DNA of 64,000 nucleotides from Haloprofundus salinisoli (lineage in GTDB: Archaea; Halobacteriota; Halobacteria; Halobacteriales; Haloferacaceae), in contig NZ_CP083664.1 of NCBI RefSeq assembly GCF_020097815.1, positions 124,001 to 188,000 of the forward strand, in the 5' to 3' direction. Under the pieces are notes generated by a model. That model searched no databases and was not told the origin of the DNA. It saw only the letters and a list, made by a program, of their open reading frames with translations. The position numbers and the translations under genes are program-made. Positions 42,431-52,062 of this stretch are shown piece after piece (the first letter of the stretch is position 1; every line of letters starts with the position of its first letter).

Positions 42431-44482
42431 TTATCGTGCTGTGCCCGGCAGTCGTGCTGCGACCGAGTCAGGCAGAAGGTTCCCCTGCCAAACGAGGATG
42501 CTGACCACGAGCACCGCGGCAACGACCCGAATCACGCCAGCAGCCGGCAGTAGCGGCGCGAACAGCAGTAGCATCGACAGAACCAGTAGCACCGCGCGGA
42601 TCGGTAGCGGGACGGGACCGTCGAGGTAGTTGACGAGCGCGACCGCGATTGCGATGAACCCGATGAGGACGAATAGGAAGACGCTGGCTGTTGTCGGGAA
42701 CGCCCAGAACAGGAGGCTGTCGTTGAGGACGAACACGTACGGGAGGATGAAAAGCGGCGCTGCCAGTATCAGCGAGCGTCGGGCCGTCTCCCAGAAGGAC
42801 CCACCACTGATCCTGGAGGTGACCAGACACGCGATGGCGACCGGCGGCGTTATCGCCGAGAGAATCGCGAAGTAGAAGACGAAGAAGTGCGCCGCGAGCA
42901 GCGGAATCCCCGCTTCCGCAAGCGCGGGCGCGATCAGCAGCACCGCGGTGATGTACGCGGCAACGGTGGGCATCCCGAGCCCGAACAGCAGCGCGGCGAC
43001 CATCGTCAACACGAGCAGGAACGCCGTTACCCCGCCCGAGAGGGTCAGCAGACTGTTGGCGAACACCTGCGTGAACCCCGTGATGTTCAGCACACCGACG
43101 AAGACGTTCATCACGCCGATGGCGACGCCGATGGGCGCCGCGTTCTCGAGTCCGCGGCCGAAGCCGTCGAGCGTGTCGACGCCGAAGTCCTTCAGGCCGT
43201 AGCTCTCTCGCAGTCCGACGCTCTGTACGAACGCCGCTGGAATGGACGAGGCAACCGCCCAGAAGCCAGCGTACAGCGGGTCCCACCTGAGGGCGATCAT
43301 CGTGAACAGCAGGACGGCGACGGGGATCCACAGCGCGAGCCCCTCGACGACGAGGTTGCGGACCGTGATATTGTCGAACGAGACGGACTCAGTCAATCGC
43401 CCGAACAGATTTTCGATCGCGTCTTCGCGCTGGAGGCCGACCGCGTCGACCTCCATTTTGTCCATGTCGATCTCCTCGATTCCCTCCTTCATCGTGGTGA
43501 GGTGGACCCCAACCGCGACGGAGAAGTAGAACAGAAGCGCAGGCAGCGCGCCGATAACGATGATGTCGAGATAGCTGTTACCGGTGATCTGTGCCATCAC
43601 GAACGCCGCTGCTCCCATGATCGGCGGCATAATCTGGCCGCCGCTGGACGCGACGGACTCGAAGGCGGACGCGGTGTTCTTGTTGAGTCCGTGCCGCTTC
43701 AGCAGCGGGATGGTGAACGCGCCAGTCGTCGCGGCGTTTGCGGCCGCGCTCCCGTTGATCGAGCCCATCCCGAGACTCGCGACGACGGTCATCTGTGCGA
43801 GACCGGATTTGATCCGCCGGCCGACCATCGTCCCGAGTTGGATGAAGTAGTCGAGGGCCCCGTACGCCTCCAGTAACCCGGCGAGGATCATGAATATGAT
43901 GATGTACGTCGCCGAAACGCCGGTGATGACGCCGTAGAGGCCGCTGCCGTAGTCGATAGTCAGCCCTTGGATGAGCCTGTTGAGACTGATTCCGTTGTGG
44001 TTGAGGATGCCCGGGAAGTAGGGGCCCCAGTAGGCGTACGCGAGACCGACCAGACCCACGATAGAGAGGATCGGACCGTAAACGCGTCTGGTCACGTCGA
44101 AGACGACGATCAGCATGAGGACCCCGGCGAGCATGTCCGTCGGGGTGTAGATTCCGAGCTGTTCGTACACCATTCGCTCGTAGCTGGTGACGAGATAGTA
44201 GGTGACGCCGATGGCGACGAGTCCCTCGAGCAGTCCGATGTAGTTGCCGATCCGCTGTCGGGTCGTCTGCGGGTCGACCTCGTACGCGACGATGGCCGCC
44301 CCGAGCGTCATCGTCCCGATGTGGATGAGTCGGTGCTGGTTCTGTTCGACGAAGAACGTTCTGACGTAGCCGAGATGGTAACCGGCGATGAGCACCCCCA
44401 GAACGATGAGGAGACCGTACTTCGCCATTCGCAGTCGCTCGACGCGACTCTTCCGGTTCGATGTGGTTTCTGTTGCTGTCAT
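42431..44482 (-). CDS. TRAP transporter fused 4TM/12TM permease
   Basis: 683 residues, the length of TAXI-type TRAP permeases in which the small (DctQ) and large (DctM) subunits are fused. Typical DctM stretches include MASLGMGSINGSAAANAATT-like sequence (residues near 240), LKRHGLNKNTASAFESVASS, GGQIMPPIMGAAAFVMA and, in the second half, GLGMPTVAAYITAVLLIAPA. It lies 89 bp after the binding-protein gene, so together they form one Na+-driven importer for a small organic acid. Confidence 0.93.
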   Translation of the reverse strand: MTATETTSNRKSRVERLRMAKYGLLIVLGVLIAGYHLGYVRTFFVEQNQHRLIHIGTMTLGAAIVAYEVDPQTTRQRIGNYIGLLEGLVAIGVTYYLVTSYERMVYEQLGIYTPTDMLAGVLMLIVVFDVTRRVYGPILSIVGLVGLAYAYWGPYFPGILNHNGISLNRLIQGLTIDYGSGLYGVITGVSATYIIIFMILAGLLEAYGALDYFIQLGTMVGRRIKSGLAQMTVVASLGMGSINGSAAANAATTGAFTIPLLKRHGLNKNTASAFESVASSGGQIMPPIMGAAAFVMAQITGNSYLDIIVIGALPALLFYFSVAVGVHLTTMKEGIEEIDMDKMEVDAVGLQREDAIENLFGRLTESVSFDNITVRNLVVEGLALWIPVAVLLFTMIALRWDPLYAGFWAVASSIPAAFVQSVGLRESYGLKDFGVDTLDGFGRGLENAAPIGVAIGVMNVFVGVLNITGFTQVFANSLLTLSGGVTAFLLVLTMVAALLFGLGMPTVAAYITAVLLIAPALAEAGIPLLAAHFFVFYFAILSAITPPVAIACLVTSRISGGSFWETARRSLILAAPLFILPYVFVLNDSLLFWAFPTTASVFLFVLIGFIAIAVALVNYLDGPVPLPIRAVLLVLSMLLLFAPLLPAAGVIRVVAAVLVVSILVWQGNLLPDSVAARLPGTAR

Positions 44483-44571
44483 ATATCGAGGTGGTTGGCG
44501 GTCCGCGTCGTCTCACGGAGACGAAGGATGTGAGATGATATCAAAGGCGGGTACCGTTCGTAGCCGGGAAG

Positions 44572-45756
44572 CTACTGGTTGGACTCGTACTGTTCGAGCG
44601 TCGTCATGTTGTCGCTCCAGAGCCCTTCCTCACGCATGTACTTCTCTGCGCCGGGGTGGACAGGCGCGTCCGGCGAGGCGAGCGTCAGCTCCTTAGTGAG
44701 CTCCGGACCGGCACCCTCCAGCACCGCGCTGGCGTTGCGCACCTGGTCGATGTTGTCGTGGACGACGGAGATGAACTCGTAGGCGAGCTCGTCGTCTATC
44801 TCGGAGGGGAACACCGTCTCGTACCCGACGCCCAGCGACGGGATGGTGCTGACCGACATCTCCTGCTCCCACACGTCCGCGGGCGCTTCGAGGTAGATGT
44901 ACGGCAGCCCGGAGTTAGCCACGTCTGACTGGTCGAACTCCCACTCAACAACGTCGATCTCGGTTGTCGCGTCGACCTCCTGCTCCCAGCCGACGGTCGT
45001 CACCTGGCTGACGGTGTAGCCCATACAGATGTCGAGGCGACCGTCGCGTATCGCCGACCCCTGGCTCCCCCAGTCCATCGAGCTGATGTTGTACTTCTCC
45101 TCTGGGTTCTCGATGCCGGACATCTCGAACGCGTCGATGCCCGCGAAGTAGTTGGTCCCCGCGCGGTCGCCGAACGCCATGTTGATCGAACCGTCCTGCG
45201 GGATGTCCGAGACCGTCTTGATGTCCGCGAGCTTGTCCACGTCCCGCTTGATGAGGAAGTACTCGATGGACATGAACGGAATAACCTGGGTCATCGTCTT
45301 CCCTAACTTCTCGTTGTACGGCGGGTTGCCGGCGTTCGCCTGAACGACTCCCCAAGAGGTACTCTGGGCGATATCCAGCTCACCGTTGGCGATAAGCGGG
45401 AGGTTCGCCGCGGTCCCGCCGGTCGTCTGGGCGCTCATGTCGATCATGTCCGAGTTGTTGGAGATGACCTGCGCCATCGCGACCCCGGACGCGTGCGTCG
45501 CGGAGTCCGGGCCTGACGTCCCGATCGTCCAGCTCACGGTGTCGCTACCGTTGCCGCCGTTACTCCCGTTACCGCCGCTGCCGCCATCGCCACCGCCACC
45601 ACTGCCACCGTTGCCTCCGTTGCCGCCATTACCGCCATTACCGCCGTTGCCGCTGTCGCTACAGCCGGCTAGACCGACGACGCCGAGTGCGCCGGTCGCC
45701 TTCAGGAACTTTCGCCGATTGGTGCCGCCCTTGATTGTGGATTTCCAGTCTTTCAT
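44572..45756 (-). CDS. TAXI-family TRAP solute-binding lipoprotein
   Basis: 394 residues from ATG 45756, preceded by AAGGGAG as ribosome site. Tat signal NRRKFLKATGALGVVGLAG with lipobox AGCSD, then a long Gly/Asn/Ser linker (GGNGGNGGNGG...) typical of haloarchaeal binding proteins. The TAXI domain starts SWTIGTSGPDSATHASGVAM and includes ELDIAQSTSWGVVQANAG and later SVSTIPSLGVGYETVFPSEI. It should capture the substrate outside and deliver it to the fused permease. Confidence 0.93.
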   Translation of the reverse strand: MKDWKSTIKGGTNRRKFLKATGALGVVGLAGCSDSGNGGNGGNGGNGGNGGSGGGGDGGSGGNGSNGGNGSDTVSWTIGTSGPDSATHASGVAMAQVISNNSDMIDMSAQTTGGTAANLPLIANGELDIAQSTSWGVVQANAGNPPYNEKLGKTMTQVIPFMSIEYFLIKRDVDKLADIKTVSDIPQDGSINMAFGDRAGTNYFAGIDAFEMSGIENPEEKYNISSMDWGSQGSAIRDGRLDICMGYTVSQVTTVGWEQEVDATTEIDVVEWEFDQSDVANSGLPYIYLEAPADVWEQEMSVSTIPSLGVGYETVFPSEIDDELAYEFISVVHDNIDQVRNASAVLEGAGPELTKELTLASPDAPVHPGAEKYMREEGLWSDNMTTLEQYESNQ

Positions 45757-45939
45757 GAATGTTACTCCCTTGCATATCGATGGGAACATCACTATTTATG
45801 TATTTCGTCAATTATTTATTCTTTGAATATCCCCGCGAATGGAAAATGGGACACGGGAGCGGGACATTCGGCGAATCACTCACGTCGTCGACCAGATGCT
45901 GGCGTCACGACGCGCCGTGGGCAAGTCGTCTCGCGCAGG

Positions 45940-46719
45940 TTAGCGCTCCAGCGACGCGAGGCGCTCGCCGAGTACCTGTCGAGCGGCGCTTATTTCCCCG
46001 CCGATCCGCAGGACGCGATAGCCGTCATCGATCGCGTTGTCGATCGCTTGCGGATCGTTGTGGATGCCGGCGAGGGCGACGTCCGACTTCCGCACCGCCG
46101 ACTCCGCACGGTCGACGAGCGTCCGCACGTCCGGGTGTTCCTTCTCCATCGGATGGCCGACAGAGACCGAGAGGTCGGCGGGGCCGATGAACGCGAAGCC
46201 GAGCTCCGGGACGGCGAGGATCTCCTCGATGTTGTCAATCGCGGTCTCGTTTTCGATCATCACGCCGACGAGCGTCTCCGCGTCCTCACGCGCCGCGTGG
46301 TCGTCGAAGTCAGCGCCCCAGGTCGACCCCCGTCCCACGCCGATTCCGCGGTCGGCTGGGTCGCCATCGATGCTGAACCGAGCCGCCGACACCGCCTCGC
46401 GAACTTCCGCCGCCGTCTCCACACGGGGAATCAGAATCGTCCGGACGCCAGCGTCGAGCACCTTTCTTACGAGCGGCGGATCGCCCGATGGGAGTCGCAC
46501 GAACAGCTCGATATCGGCCGCCTCGGCCGCCCGTGTCAGGCCCTCGAAGACGGTGCTGTCGTACGGACTGGGACCACCGTGTTCGAAGTCCAGCCAGACG
46601 AAGTCCAACCCGATAGCTCCGAACGTCTCGACCACGGCCGGGGAGAAGGTTGCCGCGCTCGCTCCGAACACTGGCTCGTCTCGCTCTAGGCGCCGCCGAA
46701 GCTGATTCTCTCGTTTCAC
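45940..46719 (-). CDS. HpcH/HpaI-type aldolase
   Basis: 259 residues: FGASAATFSPAVVETFGAIG, LDFVWLDFEHGGPSPYD, RLPSGDPPLVRKVLDAGVRT, ILIPRVETAAEVREAVSAAR, GVMIENETAIDNIEEILAVP and FIGPADLSVSVG. The metal-binding Glu (IENETA) and Asp (GPADLS) are present, as is the active-site Arg. This family cleaves 2-keto-3-deoxy or 4-hydroxy-2-oxo acids to pyruvate and an aldehyde. It follows the TRAP genes in direction and probably acts on the imported compound or a product. Confidence 0.9.
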   Translation of the reverse strand: MKRENQLRRRLERDEPVFGASAATFSPAVVETFGAIGLDFVWLDFEHGGPSPYDSTVFEGLTRAAEAADIELFVRLPSGDPPLVRKVLDAGVRTILIPRVETAAEVREAVSAARFSIDGDPADRGIGVGRGSTWGADFDDHAAREDAETLVGVMIENETAIDNIEEILAVPELGFAFIGPADLSVSVGHPMEKEHPDVRTLVDRAESAVRKSDVALAGIHNDPQAIDNAIDDGYRVLRIGGEISAARQVLGERLASLER

Positions 46720-46825
46720 GGCCGGTAGTCTTCTCTGGACGGTATGAATCTTCGTGCTGCGGCGGCGGCGGACGGCTTCCGTCGGGCGAGCGAGTGCGAA
46801 AGCGTTCCTCCCGCGTGGGGTAAAG

Positions 46826-47179
46826 TCACTCGGGGAGATAGTCCTCGCGGACCGGGTGGAAGATGTCGATCACTTCGAGCGGCACGTCACGGTCGGCCCG
46901 CATCGAGTGCCTCTCGCCGGACTCCAACCGGTAGCACGTCCCCGGCGTCAGATCGTACTCCTCGCCGTCGACGATTTGAGTTCCCTCGCCGCTGACGACG
47001 TAGCCGATCTGCTCGTGGGGGTGGCTGTGATACGGCGACTCGGCGTCGGCCGCGATGACGTTGTGCGTCAGCATCATGTTGTAGTTGTACAGCAGGACGT
47101 GTTGTTCGAATCCGTCGACGTCGGAGTTGTCGGGAACCTCAGTGTACGCGAGATGTTCAACCATGTGTTGGCAACTCAT
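46826..47179 (-). CDS. Small cupin protein
   Basis: 117 residues (MSCQHMVEHLAYTEVPDNSD start; MVEHLA at 47164 is an alternative). One cupin barrel with metal ligands in SPYHSHPHEQIGYVVSGEGT and later LTPGTCYRLESGERHSMRAD. Such proteins act as isomerases, dioxygenases or ligand binders. In this cluster it may act on the same substrate pool as the aldolase. Confidence 0.85.
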   Translation of the reverse strand: MSCQHMVEHLAYTEVPDNSDVDGFEQHVLLYNYNMMLTHNVIAADAESPYHSHPHEQIGYVVSGEGTQIVDGEEYDLTPGTCYRLESGERHSMRADRDVPLEVIDIFHPVREDYLPE

Positions 47180-47266
47180 CACAGGAGGGGCTAACAAATT
47201 AAGCGGTTCGCGGTGATTGCCGCCGCAACCTTCTCGCAGGGGCCTTCCGACGACGTCCCACGCTGT

Positions 47267-47818
47267 TTACTCGGCCAACGAGTCGCGCACCCGGCGTGGG
47301 ATGTGCGGGAAGTCGAACGTCGGGCGCGCCTCGGGGTCGCTCGGTTCGACCATGCACTCGATGAGCGACGGGCCGTCACGGGCGACCGCGTCCGCGTACG
47401 CCTCGGCGAACGCAGCATCGTCCGCAACGCTCGTCGCGGGCAGCCCCTGCGCCTCCGCGGCGGCCGCGAAGTCGATCGAGGGGGTGGGCTGGCCGCCGGT
47501 CGTCCCGTAGATGCCGTTGTCGAAGCAGACTACGGTCAGATTCGGAGGGGCCGCGGTCGCGACCGTCGAGCAGACGCCGAGCGACATCGTCAGTGAGCCG
47601 TCGCCAGCGAGCACCGTTACCTGCTCGTCCGTGCCGAGCGCAACACCGATTCCGGTCGCGGTCGTCGAACCCATGCTTCCCCAGAGGTAGAAGTTCCGCT
47701 CGCGGTCCTGAACCTCTGCGAGGACGTAGGAGGCGACGCCGAGGTTCGAGACGACGACGGCGTCCGGCGTCTCCTCCAGCACAGCCGCCGTACAGGCGAA
47801 CTGGTCGGCAACCATCAC
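47267..47818 (-). CDS. TPP-dependent decarboxylase, C-terminal subunit (ComE-like)
   Basis: 183 residues from GTG 47818. The TPP/Mg motif is clear: VLAGDGSLTMSLGVCSTVAT followed by PPNLTVVCFDNGIYGTTGGQ. The preceding YLWGSMGSTTATGIGVALGT is the usual substrate-side loop. Together with the subunit encoded next it forms a split enzyme like sulfopyruvate or phosphonopyruvate decarboxylase. Its start overlaps the stop of the partner (GTGA). Confidence 0.88.
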   Translation of the reverse strand: MMVADQFACTAAVLEETPDAVVVSNLGVASYVLAEVQDRERNFYLWGSMGSTTATGIGVALGTDEQVTVLAGDGSLTMSLGVCSTVATAAPPNLTVVCFDNGIYGTTGGQPTPSIDFAAAAEAQGLPATSVADDAAFAEAYADAVARDGPSLIECMVEPSDPEARPTFDFPHIPRRVRDSLAE

Positions 47819-48324
47819 TGAGCCTCCTGGCCGTAGCCGGTGACGGTCGTGTCGAAGAACACGACGTACGGCGTCCGCGTCGAGAACGCGGTCTCGGCGG
47901 CCATCCGGACGGTCTGCCGAATTGACTCCGGCTCGGAGACGACCGTGTTTCGCACCCCCATCTCGTCCATCATCGCCGGGAGCCCGTAGCCAGCGGGCAC
48001 CTGCGCGACGTTGAACTCCCCGAGATCGCCTCGCCGCGTGACGAGCGCGAGGAAGGGGAGACGCGCCGGAACCGACAGCGACCCGATGGCGTTGAGCGTG
48101 TTCGCGAGCCCGCTCGACTGGCAGATGACCGCACCGCGGTTACCCGTCACCCAGATGCCCGAGGCGGCCGCGATGGCGCTCTCCTCGCGCTCGACGCGGA
48201 GCGTGCGCACGCCCGCTTCGTCGAGTCCCTCCACGACAGCGTCCATCGCGCCGTCAGGCAGCTGCGTTACGAGGTCTATGTTCGCGTCTCTCAGCCCGTC
48301 GATGACATCGGTCTCCCAACTCAT
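47815..48324 (-). CDS. TPP-dependent decarboxylase, N-terminal subunit (ComD-like)
   Basis: 169 residues: DLVTQLPDGAMDAVVEGLDE, LRVEREESAIAAASGIWVTG (with the Glu that activates TPP), RGAVICQSSGLANTLNAIGS and LVTRRGDLGEFNVAQVPAGY. This is the pyrimidine-binding half, as in ComD of sulfopyruvate decarboxylase; phosphonopyruvate decarboxylase is an alternative. The two halves are encoded with a 4 bp overlap. Confidence 0.88.
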   Translation of the reverse strand: MSWETDVIDGLRDANIDLVTQLPDGAMDAVVEGLDEAGVRTLRVEREESAIAAASGIWVTGNRGAVICQSSGLANTLNAIGSLSVPARLPFLALVTRRGDLGEFNVAQVPAGYGLPAMMDEMGVRNTVVSEPESIRQTVRMAAETAFSTRTPYVVFFDTTVTGYGQEAQ

Positions 48325-48512
48325 GGTTCCCCCTCAAAACCGAGCGTCTTGACCCTTGTGGCGTCGGCCAACGTGACCCCCTCCGTCGCACGGCCAGTCC
48401 GTCTCCGACCGCGACGCCGCTGGTCGACGCAATCGGAAAGTCCCCGCCCCGAGCGCTCGTCACCCACCTCCGGGAACCGCATCGTTAAGGTGTATCACGG
48501 CCACACTCACCC

Positions 48513-49703
48513 GTGTTTCAGACGGCCGATTCCTTCGAGTTCGAGTATCGGGGCGGCGACGTGGTGTACGGCCGGGGCCGCGTCGCGGAGCTCGGCGACC
48601 GACTCCGGTCACGCGGGTTCGAGCGGGCGCTGCTGGTTTGCGGGTCCAACGTCGGCGCAAACGACGCGCTGATGGAGCCCGTGCGACGAGGTCTCGGCGA
48701 CGCGCTCGCAGACGTCTTCGACAAGACTACCTCCGCGAAGTCAGTCGAGACTGCCTACGATGCCGTCGAGGCAATGCGGGAGGCGGACGCAGACGTAATC
48801 GTCGGCCTGGGCGGCGGCAGCAGCCTCAACGTCGCCAGACAGCTCAGCGCACTGGCGGCGGACGGCCGCTCGCTCGCGGCGCTGCGCGACGAGGCCGAGT
48901 CGGGGAGCGTCGAGACACCCGCCCCTGAGGGCCCGCTCACTCCCGTCGCGGTCGTTCCGACGACGCTGACCGGCGCGGACCTCTCCGCCGGCGGCAGCCT
49001 CGTCGTTCTCCCGCGGTCGGCGTCCCCCACCGGCCAACCCGTCGTCGCGAGCTGGTCGGTGCCGCCTACGTTGGTGCTCGAGGATCCCAACCTGTTCGAG
49101 ACGACGCCGCTCGGTCCACTCGCGGGCTCCGCGATGAACGGGTTCAACAAGGGACTGGAGACAGTCTACGCCCGTAGGGGGTCGCCGGTCACCGACGCGA
49201 CGGCGACACACGGGCTGCGTCACCTCGCCTCCGGGCTCCCCGAACTCGACGGAGACGACCCGACTGCGGTCGACCGCGCGGTTGTCGGGATGGTCCTCGT
49301 CCAGTACGAGAGTCGAATCAACGTCGTCCACGCGTTCGGACAGGCGCTCTCGCGCCGATACCCGGTCCAGCAGGGGGTCGCCCACGCGGTGATGGTGCCG
49401 CACGTGCTCGCGTTCCTCTTCGACCGCGTCGACGGGCGGCGACGCCTCCTCGCGGAGGGACTCGGTCTCTCCGTCGAAGGTCGCTCCGACGCGGAGGTAG
49501 CGGCGGATGTAGTCGACGCCGTGACCGAGGTACGAGACGCCCTCGGCGTGGCGACGCGCCTCCGGGAGCTCGATGGCGTCCACCGCAATGACCTTCGAGC
49601 GATCGCCGAGTACGTCGCCGTCAACGGCGTCCTCGACGAGGCGCCATCCGACCTCGACGTGGACGTCGACGCCGCCGAGGCGGTTCTCAACGCGGCGTGG
49701 TGA
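48513..49703 (+). CDS. Iron-containing alcohol dehydrogenase
   Basis: 396 residues from GTG. FEYRGGDVVYGRGRVAELGD at the start, VIVGLGGGSSLNVARQLSAL for NAD binding, VPTTLTGADLSAGGSLVVLP, PLAGSAMNGFNKGLETVYAR, and the metal site INVVHAFGQALSRRYPVQQG followed by VAHAVMVPHVLAFLFD. Family III enzymes reduce or oxidise aldehydes. It is divergent from the TPP genes by 188 bp, so shared control is likely. It may handle the aldehyde produced by the decarboxylase or aldolase. Confidence 0.92.
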   Translation: MFQTADSFEFEYRGGDVVYGRGRVAELGDRLRSRGFERALLVCGSNVGANDALMEPVRRGLGDALADVFDKTTSAKSVETAYDAVEAMREADADVIVGLGGGSSLNVARQLSALAADGRSLAALRDEAESGSVETPAPEGPLTPVAVVPTTLTGADLSAGGSLVVLPRSASPTGQPVVASWSVPPTLVLEDPNLFETTPLGPLAGSAMNGFNKGLETVYARRGSPVTDATATHGLRHLASGLPELDGDDPTAVDRAVVGMVLVQYESRINVVHAFGQALSRRYPVQQGVAHAVMVPHVLAFLFDRVDGRRRLLAEGLGLSVEGRSDAEVAADVVDAVTEVRDALGVATRLRELDGVHRNDLRAIAEYVAVNGVLDEAPSDLDVDVDAAEAVLNAAW

Positions 49704-49766
49704 GATGGCTTCGGACGGCGTCCGACCGACCCGCGGACATTTGTAGGTCGACTCCGATGGGCATTC

Positions 49767-50720
49767 ATGGCAGATATCGTGGTTTTGAACCACACGGCAC
49801 ACGGTATTCCGGCCGAAGAGTGCGCCGCGGCGATTCGAGAGCGCGTCGACGACCGCACCGTCGCGTTAGCGGAGTCGGCGCGCGCCGAGCGCGAACTCGT
49901 GTCGGATGCGGAGATAATCGTCGGCGGTGACCTCGAATCCGATCTCCTCGACCGCGCCGAGAAGCTGCGCCTGTTCGCGTGCACCTCCGCGGGCACCGAC
50001 CGGCTCGACATGGACGCGTTCCGAGAACGGGGCGTTGCCGTGACGAACGCCTCCGGCGTCCACGGACCGAACATCGCCGAACACGTGCTCGGATGGATGC
50101 TCACGATCACCCGCCGACTCGACGAGGGACTCCGACGCGACGAGCGCGGCGAGTGGCGTCACTTCCAGGCGTTCGGCGAGTTGCAGGGCTCGCGCGTCTG
50201 CGTGGTCGGACTCGGCGCTATCGGAAGTGCAGTCGTCGAGCGACTGTCGGGGTTCGGCGTGGAGACCGTCGGCGTCCGCTACACGCCGGAGAAAGGCGGC
50301 CCGACCGACGAGGTGTACGGCTTCGACGAGTTCGCTGACGCGCTGGTCGGGACGGACTTTCTGGTGCTGGCGTGTCCGTTGACCGAGACGACGCGAGGGC
50401 TCGTCGACGCGGACGCGCTCGCTGCGCTCCCGCCGAACGCGGTCGTCATCAACATCGCTCGCGGTCCGGTCGTGGAGACGGACGCGCTCGTGACCGCCCT
50501 CAGGAAGAGCGACCTCCGCGCGGCCGCCCTCGACGTGACCGACCCCGAGCCGCTACCCGCCGATCACCCGCTGTGGTCGCTCGGCAATGCGTACGTCACC
50601 GCCCACGTCTCCGGGTACACGCCGCACTACTTCGAGCGCGTCGCCGACATCCTCGCCGCGAACCTCGACCGCCTCGACGAGGAAGGAGGCGACGCCGACC
50701 TGGAGAACCGGGTCGACTGA
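49767..50720 (+). CDS. D-2-hydroxyacid dehydrogenase
   Basis: 317 residues. NAD motif CVVGLGAIGSAVVERLSGFG, NIARGPVVETDALVTALRKS with the substrate-binding Arg, the Glu in DVTDPEPLPADHPLWSLGN, and catalytic His in YVTAHVSGYTPHYFERVADI. It lies 63 bp after the alcohol dehydrogenase on the same strand. It could interconvert the 2-oxo acid used by the TPP enzyme and its hydroxy form. Confidence 0.92.
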   Translation: MADIVVLNHTAHGIPAEECAAAIRERVDDRTVALAESARAERELVSDAEIIVGGDLESDLLDRAEKLRLFACTSAGTDRLDMDAFRERGVAVTNASGVHGPNIAEHVLGWMLTITRRLDEGLRRDERGEWRHFQAFGELQGSRVCVVGLGAIGSAVVERLSGFGVETVGVRYTPEKGGPTDEVYGFDEFADALVGTDFLVLACPLTETTRGLVDADALAALPPNAVVINIARGPVVETDALVTALRKSDLRAAALDVTDPEPLPADHPLWSLGNAYVTAHVSGYTPHYFERVADILAANLDRLDEEGGDADLENRVD

Positions 50721-50854
50721 GCGGCGGCGTCGTCAGGTGACCCAAAAGATGGGTAAGAGGCGGTCTAACGACGTCAGCATCCAGAAGCTTCTCTCCCGAC
50801 AACCATACCGATAGACGAACGGCAGATCGAGATACCCACTGAGCAGTGACCCAG

Positions 50855-51517
50855 TCACCCCGTCACCGACGTTTCGCTCCCGACCGCATCCGTCTCAGCC
50901 GTCCAGAGCTCGTAGCCGAGCGTGATAAACGCCAAATCGAGTGGTGCACCGATTAACACGCCCGGGAAACCGACCTGGGTGAGCGGTGCAAGGACGAATA
51001 TCGCCGGAAAGAGGACGATGAACAGGCCTGCAGTCAGTCGGCTCGCCCTCCCGTGGCGCCAGAGACTGATTCCGTAGAGGGTGCCGAAGAGTCGTATCGC
51101 CATGTACATCGCGGCGTGGACAATTCCGATAGGGATTAGCAGTCCGCCGAGCATGGACTGGCCTCCCAGAAGGACGACGATGGTGCCCGCTTCGCCGAAC
51201 AGCGAGAGGACCCCCAACCAGGCGACGATGCGACCGCGGCGACCGTCACTGAGACCGTATCTCGCGGCGGCGGCAAGTAGGCTGACGGCGAACAAAATAT
51301 GGAAGACAGGATAGAGGACGATGATGATACCGGATGTGATTCCGGCACCGGTTTCGCCGAGCGACGGCCCAACGAGACTCAGTCCTCCGAAACTGCTGAG
51401 GATGCCGCCGACGCCACCGACGAGACCGCAGAGTCCGGCGAGTCTCGTCCGTCGCGGGGTCCACCACGTGGGAGCTTCCGTACGCTGTGCGCGTGTTTCC
51501 GAGTCACCGGCCGTCAT
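50855..51517 (-). CDS. Multi-span membrane protein
   Basis: 220 residues with six TM segments (LAGLCGLVGGVGGILSSFG, IIIVLYPVFHILFAVSLLA, IVAWLGVLSLFGEAGTIVVL, LIPIGIVHAAMYMAIRLFG, GLFIVLFPAIFVLAP, VLIGAPLDLAFITLGYELW). Its start overlaps the stop of the halocyanin gene, so the two are one operon. It may anchor or serve an electron-transfer step; family not recognised. Confidence 0.75.
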   Translation of the reverse strand: MTAGDSETRAQRTEAPTWWTPRRTRLAGLCGLVGGVGGILSSFGGLSLVGPSLGETGAGITSGIIIVLYPVFHILFAVSLLAAAARYGLSDGRRGRIVAWLGVLSLFGEAGTIVVLLGGQSMLGGLLIPIGIVHAAMYMAIRLFGTLYGISLWRHGRASRLTAGLFIVLFPAIFVLAPLTQVGFPGVLIGAPLDLAFITLGYELWTAETDAVGSETSVTG

Positions 51518-52062
51518 CGTAAACTCCCACTGTTGTCTTCCGAGACGATGATTGCGCCTTTCATGTCTATCGAGCGATGCGGCTCGCAGTAGTAATACAC
51601 CGTCCCGGCCGCCTCGAACGTGTGTTCGAAGGCCGCGTTCTGTTCGGCCTCGCCGCTATCGAACTGCCCCGCCGTGGCGACGACGTTGTGATAGCCGTCG
51701 ACCCACTCCCACGTCACCGTCGTTCCGGGAGAGATCTCAATCGCGGCTGGGGCGAACGCGTTGGCACCGTTGTTCCCTCGGGCCCCGACCTCGACGGTCA
51801 CCGACGCCGATTCGGTTGCGTCCACGACGCCGTCGTAGTTACCAGTATTCGAAAGCCAGCTGTCGACGCTCGTCGGGTCGTTTTCTCCATTCGACCCGGA
51901 ACCTCCGCCGTTTGGGGCATTTGTACAGCCCGCAAGCAGACCCACAAGTGCGAGCCTGCTCGCTACACCGAGGAGTCGACGTCGGTCAGTTGATGGCTGT
52001 TCCGGCGGCGACTCCGCAAACTGGTTCGATCTGTTACGCTTGGCGGTCGTATCCTTCTCCAT
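51514..52062 (-). CDS. Halocyanin-like blue copper lipoprotein
   Basis: 182 residues. A Tat signal, TDRRRLLGVASRLALVGLLAG, leads to lipobox AGCTN, preceded by a 25-residue charged tail. The cupredoxin domain has PAAIEISPGTTVTWEWVDGY and HNVV for the first His, then VYYYCEPHRSIDMKGAIIV with Cys, His and Met ligands. It carries electrons outside the membrane. The gene is coupled to the membrane protein downstream. Confidence 0.92.
   Translation of the reverse strand: MEKDTTAKRNRSNQFAESPPEQPSTDRRRLLGVASRLALVGLLAGCTNAPNGGGSGSNGENDPTSVDSWLSNTGNYDGVVDATESASVTVEVGARGNNGANAFAPAAIEISPGTTVTWEWVDGYHNVVATAGQFDSGEAEQNAAFEHTFEAAGTVYYYCEPHRSIDMKGAIIVSEDNSGSLR

Noticed and set aside
42887-43876. 329-codon open frame antisense to the TRAP permease
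   Set aside because: Shadow of a high-GC membrane-protein gene; the permease frame has clear family motifs.
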